A stretch of DNA of 24,644 nucleotides from Candidatus Colwellbacteria bacterium RIFCSPLOWO2_12_FULL_43_11 (GCA_001817805.1 MHJB01000035.1:1-24644); one strand, 5' to 3'; positions 1-6,730 are shown, numbered from the stretch's first letter. Numbers and translations are program-made. The notes: generated by a model not told the origin, from the letters alone.

Positions 1-429
1 AAAGTGAGGGGGTATAGGAATTTCACAACTAAGGTTTGGAACGCATCAAGATTCGTGATTATGAATTACAAAGAAACCAAAGTTAAATCAAAACTTACCG
101 CTAAAGACAAGAAACATCTGAAAGATTTGGAGGCAGTTAAGAAAAAAGTAGGAAGTTTCTTGGACAAGTACGACTTTAATCAAGCGGGAGAAATTATTTA
201 TCACTATTTCTGGCATACCTTTGCCGATAAAGTTCTTGAGGAAATGAAGCCGAGGCTATCAAGTGATAACGAAGCCGATAGGGCTGCCGCTCAAGAAGTC
301 CTTATAACAATATTAAAGTCATCTTTAAAGATGCTCCATCCATTTGTGCCATTTGTGACGGAAGAAGTTTGGGGATTAATGCCAAATGCTCAAAAAGATA
401 AAATGCTCATAGCCGAACCATGGCAATAA
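1..429 (+). CDS. valS: Valyl-tRNA synthetase, C-terminal end (partial)
   Basis: The reading frame is open from base 1, so only the last 142 codons of the gene are inside the window. Two motifs are typical of ValRS: GYRNFTTKVWNASRF, at the junction of the catalytic core and the anticodon-binding domain, and LHPFVPFVTEEVW, in the helical anticodon-binding domain. The enzyme charges tRNA-Val in the cytoplasm. The protein ends about 25 residues after the TEEVW motif, so it lacks the C-terminal coiled-coil tRNA-binding arm of many bacterial ValRS; this fits a reduced genome. Its stop overlaps the start of the PrsW-like gene by 10 bases, suggesting translational coupling. LeuRS and IleRS share this fold but not these motif spellings. 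Confidence 0.88.
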   Translation, partial: KVRGYRNFTTKVWNASRFVIMNYKETKVKSKLTAKDKKHLKDLEAVKKKVGSFLDKYDFNQAGEIIYHYFWHTFADKVLEEMKPRLSSDNEADRAAAQEVLITILKSSLKMLHPFVPFVTEEVWGLMPNAQKDKMLIAEPWQ

Positions 430-1076
430 ACCAGATTTTAATACCGGTTGCCTTGGGCTTTCTCCCGGCCATCGCCTGGCTTATATTTTTCAGTTTGGAA
501 GACCGAATGCATCCGGAACCGAAGAAAATGATTTTAAAGGTGTTTTTGGTTGGTATCATATCTGCCTTAGCCGCAGCGGCCATCCAAATCATAATTCAAG
601 ATACCGCTTTCACTTATTACGGCATCAGAGACACCGATAAAATATCCTTCATTATATTCGCGACCATTGAAGAGTTGGTTAAATTCGCAGCCGTTTATTT
701 GACCATAAAGGGCAGTAAATACCTCGATGAACCGGTTGATTTTATGATTTATATGATTACGGCGGCGCTGGGATTTGCCGCGATAGAGAACAGTCTGTTT
801 CTCTCCCAAAAAAGTTCCGAAATAGTATTGGAAATAATGGTTTTAAGAGCTGTCGGGGCGACACTGCTTCATGCCCTAGCGTCGGGCTTTGTGGGCTTCT
901 ATTGGTCCAGGCGTAAAATTGTAATCGGCCTTTTAATGGCAGCGGTATTACACTCGGGATTTAATTACTTAATTTTGAAGTTTAACGAAGCTCCGGTCTA
1001 CGCTACCGCCATATTAATCTTTGCTTCCTTCTTTCTCTTCTATGATTTTGATATAATAAAAGAAGGAGATGAATGA
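420..1076 (+). CDS. prsW: PrsW family intramembrane metalloprotease
   Basis: A 218-residue polytopic membrane protein with about seven hydrophobic segments. It carries the PrsW (MEROPS M82 / CPBP-like) signature elements: EELVKF (E84, E85, K88), AALGFAAIEN (E123), a transmembrane His in LLHALASG (H151) and a last motif AAVLHSGFNY (H178). These Glu and His residues are the likely zinc ligands and catalytic residues. PrsW in Bacillus cleaves the anti-sigma factor RsiW. The substrate here is unknown; the only membrane anti-sigma candidate in view is the 8345-8848 product, a speculative link. The ATG lies inside the end of valS and the gene overlaps hsp20 by 8 bases. Confidence 0.85.
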   Translation: MAINQILIPVALGFLPAIAWLIFFSLEDRMHPEPKKMILKVFLVGIISALAAAAIQIIIQDTAFTYYGIRDTDKISFIIFATIEELVKFAAVYLTIKGSKYLDEPVDFMIYMITAALGFAAIENSLFLSQKSSEIVLEIMVLRAVGATLLHALASGFVGFYWSRRKIVIGLLMAAVLHSGFNYLILKFNEAPVYATAILIFASFFLFYDFDIIKEGDE

Positions 1077-1449
1077 TAAAAATAAAGACAAGGAATTAAC
1101 CAGCTTGCCCGACGAGAGCGAAGGCCAGCTTACGGTAGATGTCTACCAGACTCCCGATGATATTGTCGTTGAATCTACCATCGCCGGAGTTGACGCGGAT
1201 AATATCGATATAGACGTGACCAGTGAGTCTGTAACTATCAGAGGCGAGAGAAAGCGCGAAGAGAAAGTTCACGAAGCGGATTATTTCTATCAGGAATGTT
1301 TTTGGGGCAGATTCGCCCGTTCAATCATATTGCCGCAAGAGATAGACCCCGATAGGACCACTTCCAATATTAAAAATGGCATCTTAACTATCCGTTTACC
1401 CAAAGTGCAGCGCAATAGAGCCAAGAAGGTGAGGGTAAAGCCGGAATAG
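1069..1449 (+). CDS. Hsp20 / alpha-crystallin family small heat shock protein
   Basis: A 126-residue ATP-independent holdase that keeps unfolding proteins soluble. The alpha-crystallin domain spans about residues 20-115. It has the expected beta strands, a GxLTIxLPK-type motif (GILTIRLPK) near the C-terminus and a VTIRGERK strand. The N-terminal arm is short and polar. The ATG at 1069 overlaps the prsW stop. GAAGGAG ends directly at the start codon with no spacing, so true initiation could use a downstream codon such as the TTG near codon 12. It is the last gene of the valS-prsW-hsp20 run; no clear terminator follows. Confidence 0.9.
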   Translation: MNDKNKDKELTSLPDESEGQLTVDVYQTPDDIVVESTIAGVDADNIDIDVTSESVTIRGERKREEKVHEADYFYQECFWGRFARSIILPQEIDPDRTTSNIKNGILTIRLPKVQRNRAKKVRVKPE

Positions 1450-1535
1450 TTTAAAAACTCCTTCTAATATTTAGAGTCGGCAACTTTAACTAGTTACTAA
1501 GCCACAGCGTGCCCGAAAAACCACGTTAATAATAA

Positions 1536-2489
1536 ATGAACAAAATAATAAACCAAAAGACCATAATCGCCTTCGCAGTGGTTATTATGGCTTTGGGCTT
1601 TTTCGGATTGACTGTTAAAAACAGTAAGGATAGCCAAGTTGTAGATATTGCTCCGGTTAAAACAGAAAAGATAAAAGCGGTGACAAGTTTTTATCCTCTC
1701 TACTTTTTTGCACAAAACATTGCCGGAGACAGAGCGGATGTAGTAAATATTACTCCAGCCGGAGCGGAGCCACACGACTATGAGCCGACAGCGAGACAAG
1801 TAGCCGAGATTGAAGACAGTAATCTGCTCATTTTAAACGGTGGGAATCTGGAATCGTGGAGTAAAAATATACAAGAGAGTATTGTTGGCAAGAAAACGAT
1901 ACTTGTTACGGCCGGCGAAAGTTTGGTCACCCAGGAAGTGACAGAAGAAGGGAAGGTGGTAACCGACCCTCATTTCTGGCTTTCACCGCCCTTGGCTAAA
2001 CAAATGATTGATAAAATACTACAAGGTTTTATAAAAGCTGATTTAACCAATGCCGATTATTACATAAACAACTCCGTAAATTTAAAAGCGGAGGTTAACA
2101 AGCTTGACGCCGAATACAATTCAGGCTTAAGCAACTGTAAGAGTAAAGATATTATCACCTCTCATGCCTCGTTTGGATATCTCTCGGCCACATACCATTT
2201 AAACCAAGTGGCGATTACCGGCATTTCTCCCGATGCCGAGCCATCGCCCAAAGAACTGGCTGAGGTGGCTAAGTTCGCCAAAGAGAATAAAGTTAAATAT
2301 ATCTTTTTCGAAAGCCTGGTGAGCCCAAAACTTTCGGAAACTATTGCAACTGAAGTTGGCGCTAAAACCATGGTACTAAACCCCTTGGAAGGATTAACCA
2401 CTGATGAAATTTCTCAAGGTAAAAACTATTTTACGGAAATGAGAAGTAACCTTAATAATCTTAAAATAGCCTTACAGTGCACAGAGTAA
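1536..2489 (+). CDS. znuA: Metal ABC transporter substrate-binding protein (ZnuA-like)
   Basis: A 317-residue cluster-9 substrate-binding protein that captures Zn(II) or Mn(II) outside the membrane for the ZnuB/ZnuC importer. One N-terminal hydrophobic helix (about 8-26) has no lipobox Cys, so it is probably anchored by an uncleaved helix. The three family His ligands are visible: H80 in PHDYEPT, H146 in DPHFWLSP and H210 in SHASFGYL. The usual fourth acidic ligand in the C-terminal lobe appears as Asn (N282 in VLNPLEGL). There is no His-rich loop between the first two ligands. The gene overlaps the znuC start by 13 bases. Confidence 0.9.
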   Translation: MNKIINQKTIIAFAVVIMALGFFGLTVKNSKDSQVVDIAPVKTEKIKAVTSFYPLYFFAQNIAGDRADVVNITPAGAEPHDYEPTARQVAEIEDSNLLILNGGNLESWSKNIQESIVGKKTILVTAGESLVTQEVTEEGKVVTDPHFWLSPPLAKQMIDKILQGFIKADLTNADYYINNSVNLKAEVNKLDAEYNSGLSNCKSKDIITSHASFGYLSATYHLNQVAITGISPDAEPSPKELAEVAKFAKENKVKYIFFESLVSPKLSETIATEVGAKTMVLNPLEGLTTDEISQGKNYFTEMRSNLNNLKIALQCTE

Positions 2490-3244
2490 ATCACGCGGAC
2501 AATATAGTTGAACTTAAAAATGTTTCCTTTAACTACGGTAACGACAGGGTTTTGAAGGATATAAATCTTAATATCCACCGGGGAGATTACCTTGGTATAG
2601 TCGGTACAAATGGATCTGGAAAAACTACACTGTTGAAAATAATTTTAGGATTACTCCCCCCTTCGTCGGGCTCGGTAAAGTTATTCGGACAAGATGCCAA
2701 GAACTTTAAGGATAGGTCAAAAATAGGTTATGTGCCTCAGAAAGTAACCAACTTTGACGCTAACTTCCCGGCGACCGTTGAAGAAGTTGTGCTAATGGGA
2801 AGATACGCGAGGAGGGGGCTCTTCCATTCCATAAAAGAAGGAGATAGAAAGAGGGTTCGTTTCGCTTTAGAGCAGGTAGAAATGGCTAGTTACGAAAACC
2901 GCCTAATTGGAGAGCTTTCCGGCGGACAACAACAGAGAGTTTTTATCGCGAGAGCTTTAGTAACGGAGCCCGAAATAGTCTTCCTAGATGAACCGACAAC
3001 CGGAGTCGATAAAGGAGCACGAGACGAATTCTACCAATTGCTTAAAAAGTTGAATGAAGATTTGAAATTAACCGTGGTGCTTATCACGCATGATATGGAA
3101 GGCGTTGCTTATGGCGCAATGCACGTTGCTTGCGTTGACCATACCCTTTTCTTCCATTCATCGCTCGAAGAGTTTTTAAAAGAGACTAAACTAAATGAAA
3201 AGTTGGAAAGAGACGCAAGGATTATAGCTCATCATCATCAATGA
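2477..3244 (+). CDS. znuC: Metal ABC transporter ATP-binding protein (ZnuC-like)
   Basis: A 255-residue ABC ATPase that powers metal import. In order: Walker A GTNGSGKT (43-50), Q-loop Q88 in YVPQ, signature LSGGQ (147-151), Walker B VFLDEP (D171/E172), D-loop and switch His (H205 in LITHD). It is cytoplasmic and docks on ZnuB. The start is a GTG at 2477, inside the end of znuA; no better in-frame ATG precedes the ABC fold. The C-terminus is His-rich (AHHHQ). It shares an ATGA overlap with znuB, so the three subunits should be made in balanced amounts. Confidence 0.93.
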   Translation: MHRVNHADNIVELKNVSFNYGNDRVLKDINLNIHRGDYLGIVGTNGSGKTTLLKIILGLLPPSSGSVKLFGQDAKNFKDRSKIGYVPQKVTNFDANFPATVEEVVLMGRYARRGLFHSIKEGDRKRVRFALEQVEMASYENRLIGELSGGQQQRVFIARALVTEPEIVFLDEPTTGVDKGARDEFYQLLKKLNEDLKLTVVLITHDMEGVAYGAMHVACVDHTLFFHSSLEEFLKETKLNEKLERDARIIAHHHQ

Positions 3245-4041
3245 TTAATTTATTTCAGTATGACTTCGTTACTCGAGGACTGGAAGCGGGGCTTATAGTA
3301 GGTTTTATAGCTCCGCTAATCGGCATATTTTTAGTACTTCGCCGCTATTCCCTGATTGCCGATACTTTGGCTCATGTTTCTTTGGCGGGAATTGCCTTGG
3401 GGCTGCTTCTTGGTATAAATCCAATACTGAGCGCTCTAATTTTTACAATATTTTCTTCTTTGGGTATAGAAAGACTTCGTACTACCAAAAGGACTTATGG
3501 AGAGTCCGCCCTGGCTTTATTTCTTTCCGGGAGTTTGGCACTAGCGACAGTTCTATTAAGTCTAGCTAAGGGCTTTAATACTAATTTATTAAACTATCTT
3601 TTCGGAAGTATTGTTACGGTAACGCAGAACGACGTTTATGTGATTGCCAGTTTAGCCGTAATTGTGGCAGCTACTATTTATGCTTTGTACAAAGAACTTG
3701 TCTATATTAGTTTTGACGAGGAAGCGGCAAGGGTAAGCGGGCTACCGACGAGGGTTATAAATACGGTTCTCATTGTTCTTACTGCCGTTACCGTATCCTT
3801 ATCAATTCCTGTTGTAGGCGTGCTCCTTATTGCCGCCTTAATCGTAATACCGGTTGTGGCGGCGCTTCAATTGAAGAAAAGTTTCGCCAAGACAATATTC
3901 TATGCCGAAATCATTTCGCTCTTCTCGGTAGTGTCCGGAATTATAGTTTCTTTTTATTTTGACCTTTCTACCGGAGGAACAATAGTGCTGATAGTTTTGG
4001 GTATCTTCATGCTTCTTTCGTTTAGTAACAGAAATAAATGA
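3241..4041 (+). CDS. znuB: Metal ABC transporter permease (ZnuB-like, ABC-3 family)
   Basis: A 266-residue inner-membrane permease with about eight hydrophobic segments. Family features are GFIAPLIGIFLVLRRYSLIAD near the N-terminus (residues 21-41), DTLAHVSLAGIALG, a cytoplasmic coupling stretch with SFDEEAARVSGLP (the EAA-like loop that contacts the ATPase) and a C-terminal PVVGVLLIAALIVIPVVAA helix. It forms the path for Zn or Mn. It starts on the ATG of the ATGA overlap with znuC and ends the operon. It converges with the tRNA-Leu gene; a hairpin lies 20 bases after the stop. Confidence 0.92.
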   Translation: MINLFQYDFVTRGLEAGLIVGFIAPLIGIFLVLRRYSLIADTLAHVSLAGIALGLLLGINPILSALIFTIFSSLGIERLRTTKRTYGESALALFLSGSLALATVLLSLAKGFNTNLLNYLFGSIVTVTQNDVYVIASLAVIVAATIYALYKELVYISFDEEAARVSGLPTRVINTVLIVLTAVTVSLSIPVVGVLLIAALIVIPVVAALQLKKSFAKTIFYAEIISLFSVVSGIIVSFYFDLSTGGTIVLIVLGIFMLLSFSNRNK

Positions 4042-4061
4042 ATTAAATTCTTTAAATGACA

Positions 4062-4085
4062 AGGCACCCACGAAAGTGGGTGCCT
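4062..4085 (+). terminator. 10-bp GAAA-loop hairpin after znuB
   Basis: AGGCACCCAC and GTGGGTGCCT form a perfect 10-bp stem closed by GAAA. It lies between the end of znuB and the convergent tRNA-Leu gene. Neither side has a proper T-run, so it may be a 3'-end stabiliser or weak bidirectional terminator and not a classic intrinsic one. Confidence 0.5.
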
Positions 4086-4090
4086 ATCTA

Positions 4091-4176
4091 TGGTGCCCGG
4101 AGTGGGAGTCGAACCCACAAGTCCTTTCGAACAAAGGATTTTAAGTCCTTCGCGTATACCATTCCGCCACCCGGGC
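4091..4176 (-). tRNA. tRNA-Leu(UAA)
   Basis: Read on minus, a 7-bp acceptor stem (GCCCGGG with UCCGGGC, one G-U pair), a D arm, an anticodon loop CTTAAAA giving UAA, a long class II variable arm and T arm GTGGGTTCGACTCCCAC fold normally. The discriminator is A and CCA is encoded. It reads UUA and UUG. Confidence 0.95.
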
Positions 4177-4260
4177 AATATAACACGGAGGCCTGGGCGG
4201 GAATTTCACTGCTCGCATCGCCTAAAGGCGGCTGCGCTTTAAAACCTTGCGGTTCTAATA

Positions 4261-4280
4261 CCTGCCTACCGGCAGGCAGG
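4261..4280. repeat. CCTGCC...GGCAGG quasi-palindrome, copy A
   Basis: CCTGCCTACCGGCAGGCAGG pairs with itself except at one symmetric position pair. Related, more degenerate copies occur at 10158-10176 and 24558-24577. It lies in the tRNA-Leu/tRNA-Cys gap. Confidence 0.6.
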
Positions 4281-4289
4281 TTTCCACCA

Positions 4290-4311
4290 CGGGAAAACAT
4301 TTGTTTTCCCG
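4290..4311. repeat. 10-bp inverted repeat in the tRNA cassette
   Basis: CGGGAAAACA (4290-4299) and TGTTTTCCCG (4302-4311) are perfect reverse complements separated by two bases. As RNA this gives a 9-bp stem with a 4-nt loop. It is one of four consecutive hairpins in the cassette. Confidence 0.6.
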
Positions 4312-4345
4312 ACCCCTTTCTGGGTTCAATCCCCAACCAGTCCTG

Positions 4346-4417
4346 AGGCCTGGGCGGGAATTGAACCCGCGTATAAGGGTTTTGCAGACCCTCGCCTTAC
4401 CACTTGGCTACCAGGCC
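4346..4417 (-). tRNA. tRNA-Cys(GCA)
   Basis: Read on minus, acceptor GGCCTGG pairs with CCAGGCC. The anticodon loop CTGCAAA gives GCA and the T arm is GCGGGTTCAATTCCCGC. The discriminator is U, as CysRS requires. CCA is not encoded. Its last 17 bases plus one flanking base are duplicated 157 bases downstream at 4188-4205. Confidence 0.95.
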
Positions 4418-4455
4418 CTGCCTCTAAATAAGGTAAGGCTAACTATAATTTACTT

Positions 4456-4779
4456 TTACTTAAGCAATCTTTCAATATTGGCGGCATGCTCCAATCCGCT
4501 ATCGTACTTAAACTCAATTCTCGGCATCGGCTTAATATTGAGCTTACGATTTAATTTATGTTGGAACTCTCCTTGCTCTTTAACCAGTACTTTCATAATC
4601 TCATCACTTCTATCACTAGGAATAACGCTAATACCCACCTCTGCCCGACTTAGGTCGGACGAAACGTCCACATAACTTATTGTAGCCAGCACGCCTACTT
4701 CTAAGTCCAAGTCTCTCACGAGAAGTTGGCCAAGTTCTTCGGTGATTAAACTCTCCATGCGCAGCTCGCGATGATTCAT
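4456..4779 (-). CDS. rbfA: Ribosome-binding factor A
   Basis: A 107-residue single KH-like-domain protein that binds the 30S subunit and helps mature the 5' end of 16S rRNA. The N-terminal helix (RMESLITEELGQLLVRDL), the strand with LATISYVDVSSDLSRAEVGI, and the C-terminal LNIKPMPRIEFKYDSGLEHA motif are typical of RbfA. The ATG overlaps the infB stop by one base (TAATG), so the two are co-translated; infB-rbfA is a classic bacterial pair. NusA, which often precedes infB, is absent here. The gene ends about 40 bases before tRNA-Cys on the same strand. Confidence 0.9.
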   Translation of the reverse strand: MNHRELRMESLITEELGQLLVRDLDLEVGVLATISYVDVSSDLSRAEVGISVIPSDRSDEIMKVLVKEQGEFQHKLNRKLNIKPMPRIEFKYDSGLEHAANIERLLK

Positions 4780-6194
4780 TAGAATACTTTAATTTTATCA
4801 CCTGCTCTCACTTTTGTATCAAGCTCTATTAAAAGACCGCACTCTACTCCTTCTTTCGCCTCTATCACGTCTTTCCTTTTCTCTTGAACATTTATAATCT
4901 TACCTTGAGATAAAAACTCTTCGTTCCTCACAAGCCTAAAATCGGAACCGGGCTTAATCCCTCCCATTACAACTTTCCCACCCACAACCTGCTCTTTGCC
5001 ATCTTGGCTAAAGAATCTTAAAACTTCCAACTCTCCCAAGAAAACCGGACCGACTAAAACTTTTCTGTATTCATCGATAGACTCAACTAACTTATAAATA
5101 ATATCTGATGTGAAAAGTTTAAGATTCTGAGCCTTGGCTAAGCCTTCGGCAGCTTTATTAACTTTTACCCCGAAACCCACTATCACACTACTTGAAGAAA
5201 CCGCGCGCTTCACATCCCCGTCAGTTACATCCCCTACCGACATATCTTTAACTACTACCAAGTGACCCAAAACCTGACTCAGAACTTCCAGAGAACCGGA
5301 TGTATCGGCTTTCAAAACAGCGTTCACTTTATTTTCTTTATTTTCTTCTACAACCGGCTGCTCAACTTTTTCTTCCGGCTTCGTTTCCGGTAAATCCCCC
5401 ACATAGAACTGTTCACCCGCCAAGGGGATTGATTCAAAACCAAGGACCGTTCCCGGGGATGACGGAGTCAGCTCCTTAACCTTTTCTCCCAAGAAGTTTT
5501 CCAGGCCTCTAATTTTGCCTGTAGCCGAGGCGGTTTTAATCTCATCTCCCTGGTTTAAAGTGCCATCCAAGAGCACCAAATGGGCCAAAACGCCGCTCCG
5601 CATATCTTTTAATGACTCTATAACAAAGCCTGTCGCCTGGGCCTTGGGGTCGAATCCAAGCTCTAAAACCTCTCCCATAAGAAGAATTAGGTTTAGTAAT
5701 TCGCTCACTCCCTCGCCGGTTTTGGAAGAAATTCCTTGGAAGCTTACATCGCCGCCCATACCTTCCAGATAAACTCCGGCGGTCATTAAGTCATTTTTAA
5801 CTTTTTCTACATTCGCTCCGGGTTTATCGATTTTAGTTATAGCTACTATAAATGGAGTTTGGGAGTCGCGGAGAATTTTAATCGCTTCGGTTGTCTGAGG
5901 TTTAATGCTTTCCTCGGCTGCCACAACCAAAATAGCGATGTCGGCAACCTTAGCTCCACGCTCTCTCATTTTGGAAAAAGCCTCGTGTCCGGGAGTATCA
6001 ATAAAAGTGATTCGCTTCCCATCGTGAGTTATTTCGTAAGCGCCCGTTGACTGCGTTATGCCTCCCGCTTCACGACTAACAATATTAGTTTTTCTAATGT
6101 AGTCCAGTAGAGATGTTTTGCCGTGGTCAACGTGACCGACAACAACCACTATAGGCGGCCGGGGCAGTGTATTTTTCTTATTGGAGTCACTCAT
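4779..6194 (-). CDS. infB: Translation initiation factor IF-2 (short form)
   Basis: A 471-residue GTPase that places initiator tRNA on the 30S subunit and promotes subunit joining. The G domain starts almost at once: G1 GHVDHGKT (20-27), G2 in GGITQSTGA, G3 DTPGH (66-70) and G4 TKID (120-123; Asn is usual, Thr is tolerated). Domains II, III (with DTSGSLEVL) and IV follow, ending with ELDTKVRAGDKIKVF. The long N-terminal region of typical IF-2 (about 700-900 residues in total) is missing, as seen in reduced genomes. A structured RNA region with a terminator hairpin lies 66 bases upstream on the same strand and could act as its leader. Confidence 0.95.
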   Translation of the reverse strand: MSDSNKKNTLPRPPIVVVVGHVDHGKTSLLDYIRKTNIVSREAGGITQSTGAYEITHDGKRITFIDTPGHEAFSKMRERGAKVADIAILVVAAEESIKPQTTEAIKILRDSQTPFIVAITKIDKPGANVEKVKNDLMTAGVYLEGMGGDVSFQGISSKTGEGVSELLNLILLMGEVLELGFDPKAQATGFVIESLKDMRSGVLAHLVLLDGTLNQGDEIKTASATGKIRGLENFLGEKVKELTPSSPGTVLGFESIPLAGEQFYVGDLPETKPEEKVEQPVVEENKENKVNAVLKADTSGSLEVLSQVLGHLVVVKDMSVGDVTDGDVKRAVSSSSVIVGFGVKVNKAAEGLAKAQNLKLFTSDIIYKLVESIDEYRKVLVGPVFLGELEVLRFFSQDGKEQVVGGKVVMGGIKPGSDFRLVRNEEFLSQGKIINVQEKRKDVIEAKEGVECGLLIELDTKVRAGDKIKVF

Positions 6195-6259
6195 AACTTT
6201 GACAAGGTAACAGAAAAAACTGACTAAAACAAGTTTTCTTTAAATAAAAGACGTACTGA

Positions 6260-6288
6260 AAAGCCTCCTGCTACGGTGCGGAGGCTTT
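6260..6288 (-). terminator. Hairpin terminator between the structured RNA and infB
   Basis: On minus, AAAGCCTCC and GGAGGCTTT form a 9-bp stem around an 11-base loop, followed by T and then CAGTACGTCTTTT. It lies directly after the structured RNA and 66 bases before infB. It could end a stand-alone RNA or act as an attenuator for infB. The U-run is short. Confidence 0.55.
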
Positions 6289-6521
6289 CGAAATGTGGGC
6301 ATTGAGAAACTATGCATGGCAGACTTGAGCGTCTAACTATCAGATTGTCTGATTGTTTTTATAGCGGATGGGTCCGCAGAGTTACCAAGAGTAGAATCCT
6401 AGTAGAGTATTCCGAGTGTAACTCATCAAAGACCTATAGAAAGGATTGAGTCCCCCCTCTATAACGCTAAGTCTGCCGTACAAAACTTCCCAAAGCCCTA
6501 AAGTTAAAGAACGTTAATAAT
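6260..6521 (-). ncRNA. Candidate structured RNA upstream of infB, family not recognised
   Basis: This gene-free stretch folds well as a minus-strand RNA. A closing helix pairs 6498-6487 with 6297-6308 (11 pairs, one U-U). It continues through a mixed stem into a strong helix, 6477-6464 with 6318-6332 (14 bp, one bulged C). Four hairpins fill the junction: 6462-6436 (10 bp), 6424-6379 (7-bp base), 6377-6364 (5 bp, CCCA loop) and 6353-6339 (6 bp, CAA loop). The first hairpin has three G-U pairs that would be A-C mismatches on the plus strand, which supports minus-strand transcription. A good promoter lies upstream and a terminator hairpin downstream. I cannot match it to RNase P RNA, tmRNA, SRP RNA or 6S RNA. 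It could instead be a cis-acting infB leader. Confidence 0.6.
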
Positions 6522-6527
6522 ACTTTT

Positions 6528-6556
6528 ATATTACCGAAAAACTTAGGCCGAGTCAA
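6528..6556 (-). promoter_or_regulatory. Sigma-70-type promoter for the structured RNA / infB leader
   Basis: On minus, TTGACT (6556-6551), a 17-base spacer and TAATAT (6533-6528). A start near 6521 would leave about 23 bases before the first helix of the structured RNA. Confidence 0.6.
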
Positions 6557-6562
6557 ATTTAA

Positions 6563-6589
6563 TTGCCGAAATTTATGGACTATTATAAA
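6563..6589 (+). promoter_or_regulatory. Possible promoter for the tRNA-Ser/tRNA-Arg pair
   Basis: TTGCCG (6563-6568) and TATAAA (6584-6589) with a short 15-base spacer, about 40 bases before tRNA-Ser. The -10 is good but the spacing is not, so this is tentative. Confidence 0.35.
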
Positions 6590-6626
6590 CTAAGCGAAGT
6601 TAAGTCCGCCTAAGATGGCGAGACAA

Positions 6627-6713
6627 GGAAGCGTGGCTGAGTGGTTTAAAGCAGCATCCTGCTAAGATGTTGTACCCGCAAGGGTACCGAAGGTTCGAAT
6701 CCTTCCGCTTCCG
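6627..6713 (+). tRNA. tRNA-Ser(GCU)
   Basis: Acceptor GGAAGCG pairs with CGCTTCC, followed by discriminator G. The anticodon loop CTGCTAA gives GCU, reading AGC and AGU. The long variable arm (GTACCC-GCAA-GGGTAC) is typical of serine tRNAs. CCA is not encoded. Confidence 0.95.
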
Positions 6714-6730
6714 CATCGCTCGATATTGAT

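Larger units (their letters stand above)
4188..4344. mobile_element. Hairpin-rich cassette bounded by a tRNA-Cys 3'-end direct repeat
   Basis: No gene is found between the two tRNAs. The block starts with GAGGCCTGGGCGGGAATT (4188-4205), an exact 18-base copy of 4345-4362, which is the 3' acceptor and T-stem part of tRNA-Cys. Between the copies lie four hairpins: 4214-4236 (CGCC-TAAA-GGCG core), 4243-4254 (AACC-TTGC-GGTT), 4261-4280 and 4290-4311. Short overlapping ORFs here are artefacts of the tRNAs. The layout resembles an attL/attR scar of an element that used the tRNA-Cys end as its target, or a spread palindromic cassette. No integrase is present, so mobility is inference. Confidence 0.5.

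Noticed and set aside
4318..4341. Possible extra plus-strand tRNA T arm (GGGTTCAATCCCC)
   Set aside because: No matching acceptor, D or anticodon arms upstream; it is probably part of the hairpin cassette or chance.
4056..4346. Open frames of 82-124 codons across the tRNA-Leu/tRNA-Cys region on both strands
   Set aside because: They run through the tRNA genes and hairpins and have Pro/Gly/Arg-rich, low-complexity products with no family resemblance.
6410..6432. Hammerhead-ribozyme-like core on minus (TGATGAG near a GAGT/ACTC stem)
   Set aside because: The invariant CUGAUGA and GAAA segments are not intact, and the same bases are better explained by the GAGTTAC/GTAACTC helix of the structured RNA.
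6240..6560. RNase P RNA, tmRNA, SRP RNA or 6S RNA in the infB upstream region
   Set aside because: No GAGGAAAGUC or related RNase P core, no tRNA-like end or tag frame for tmRNA, no SRP GGAAG/AGCAG loop, and a branched junction in place of the single-bubble rod of 6S. The assignment was left open.
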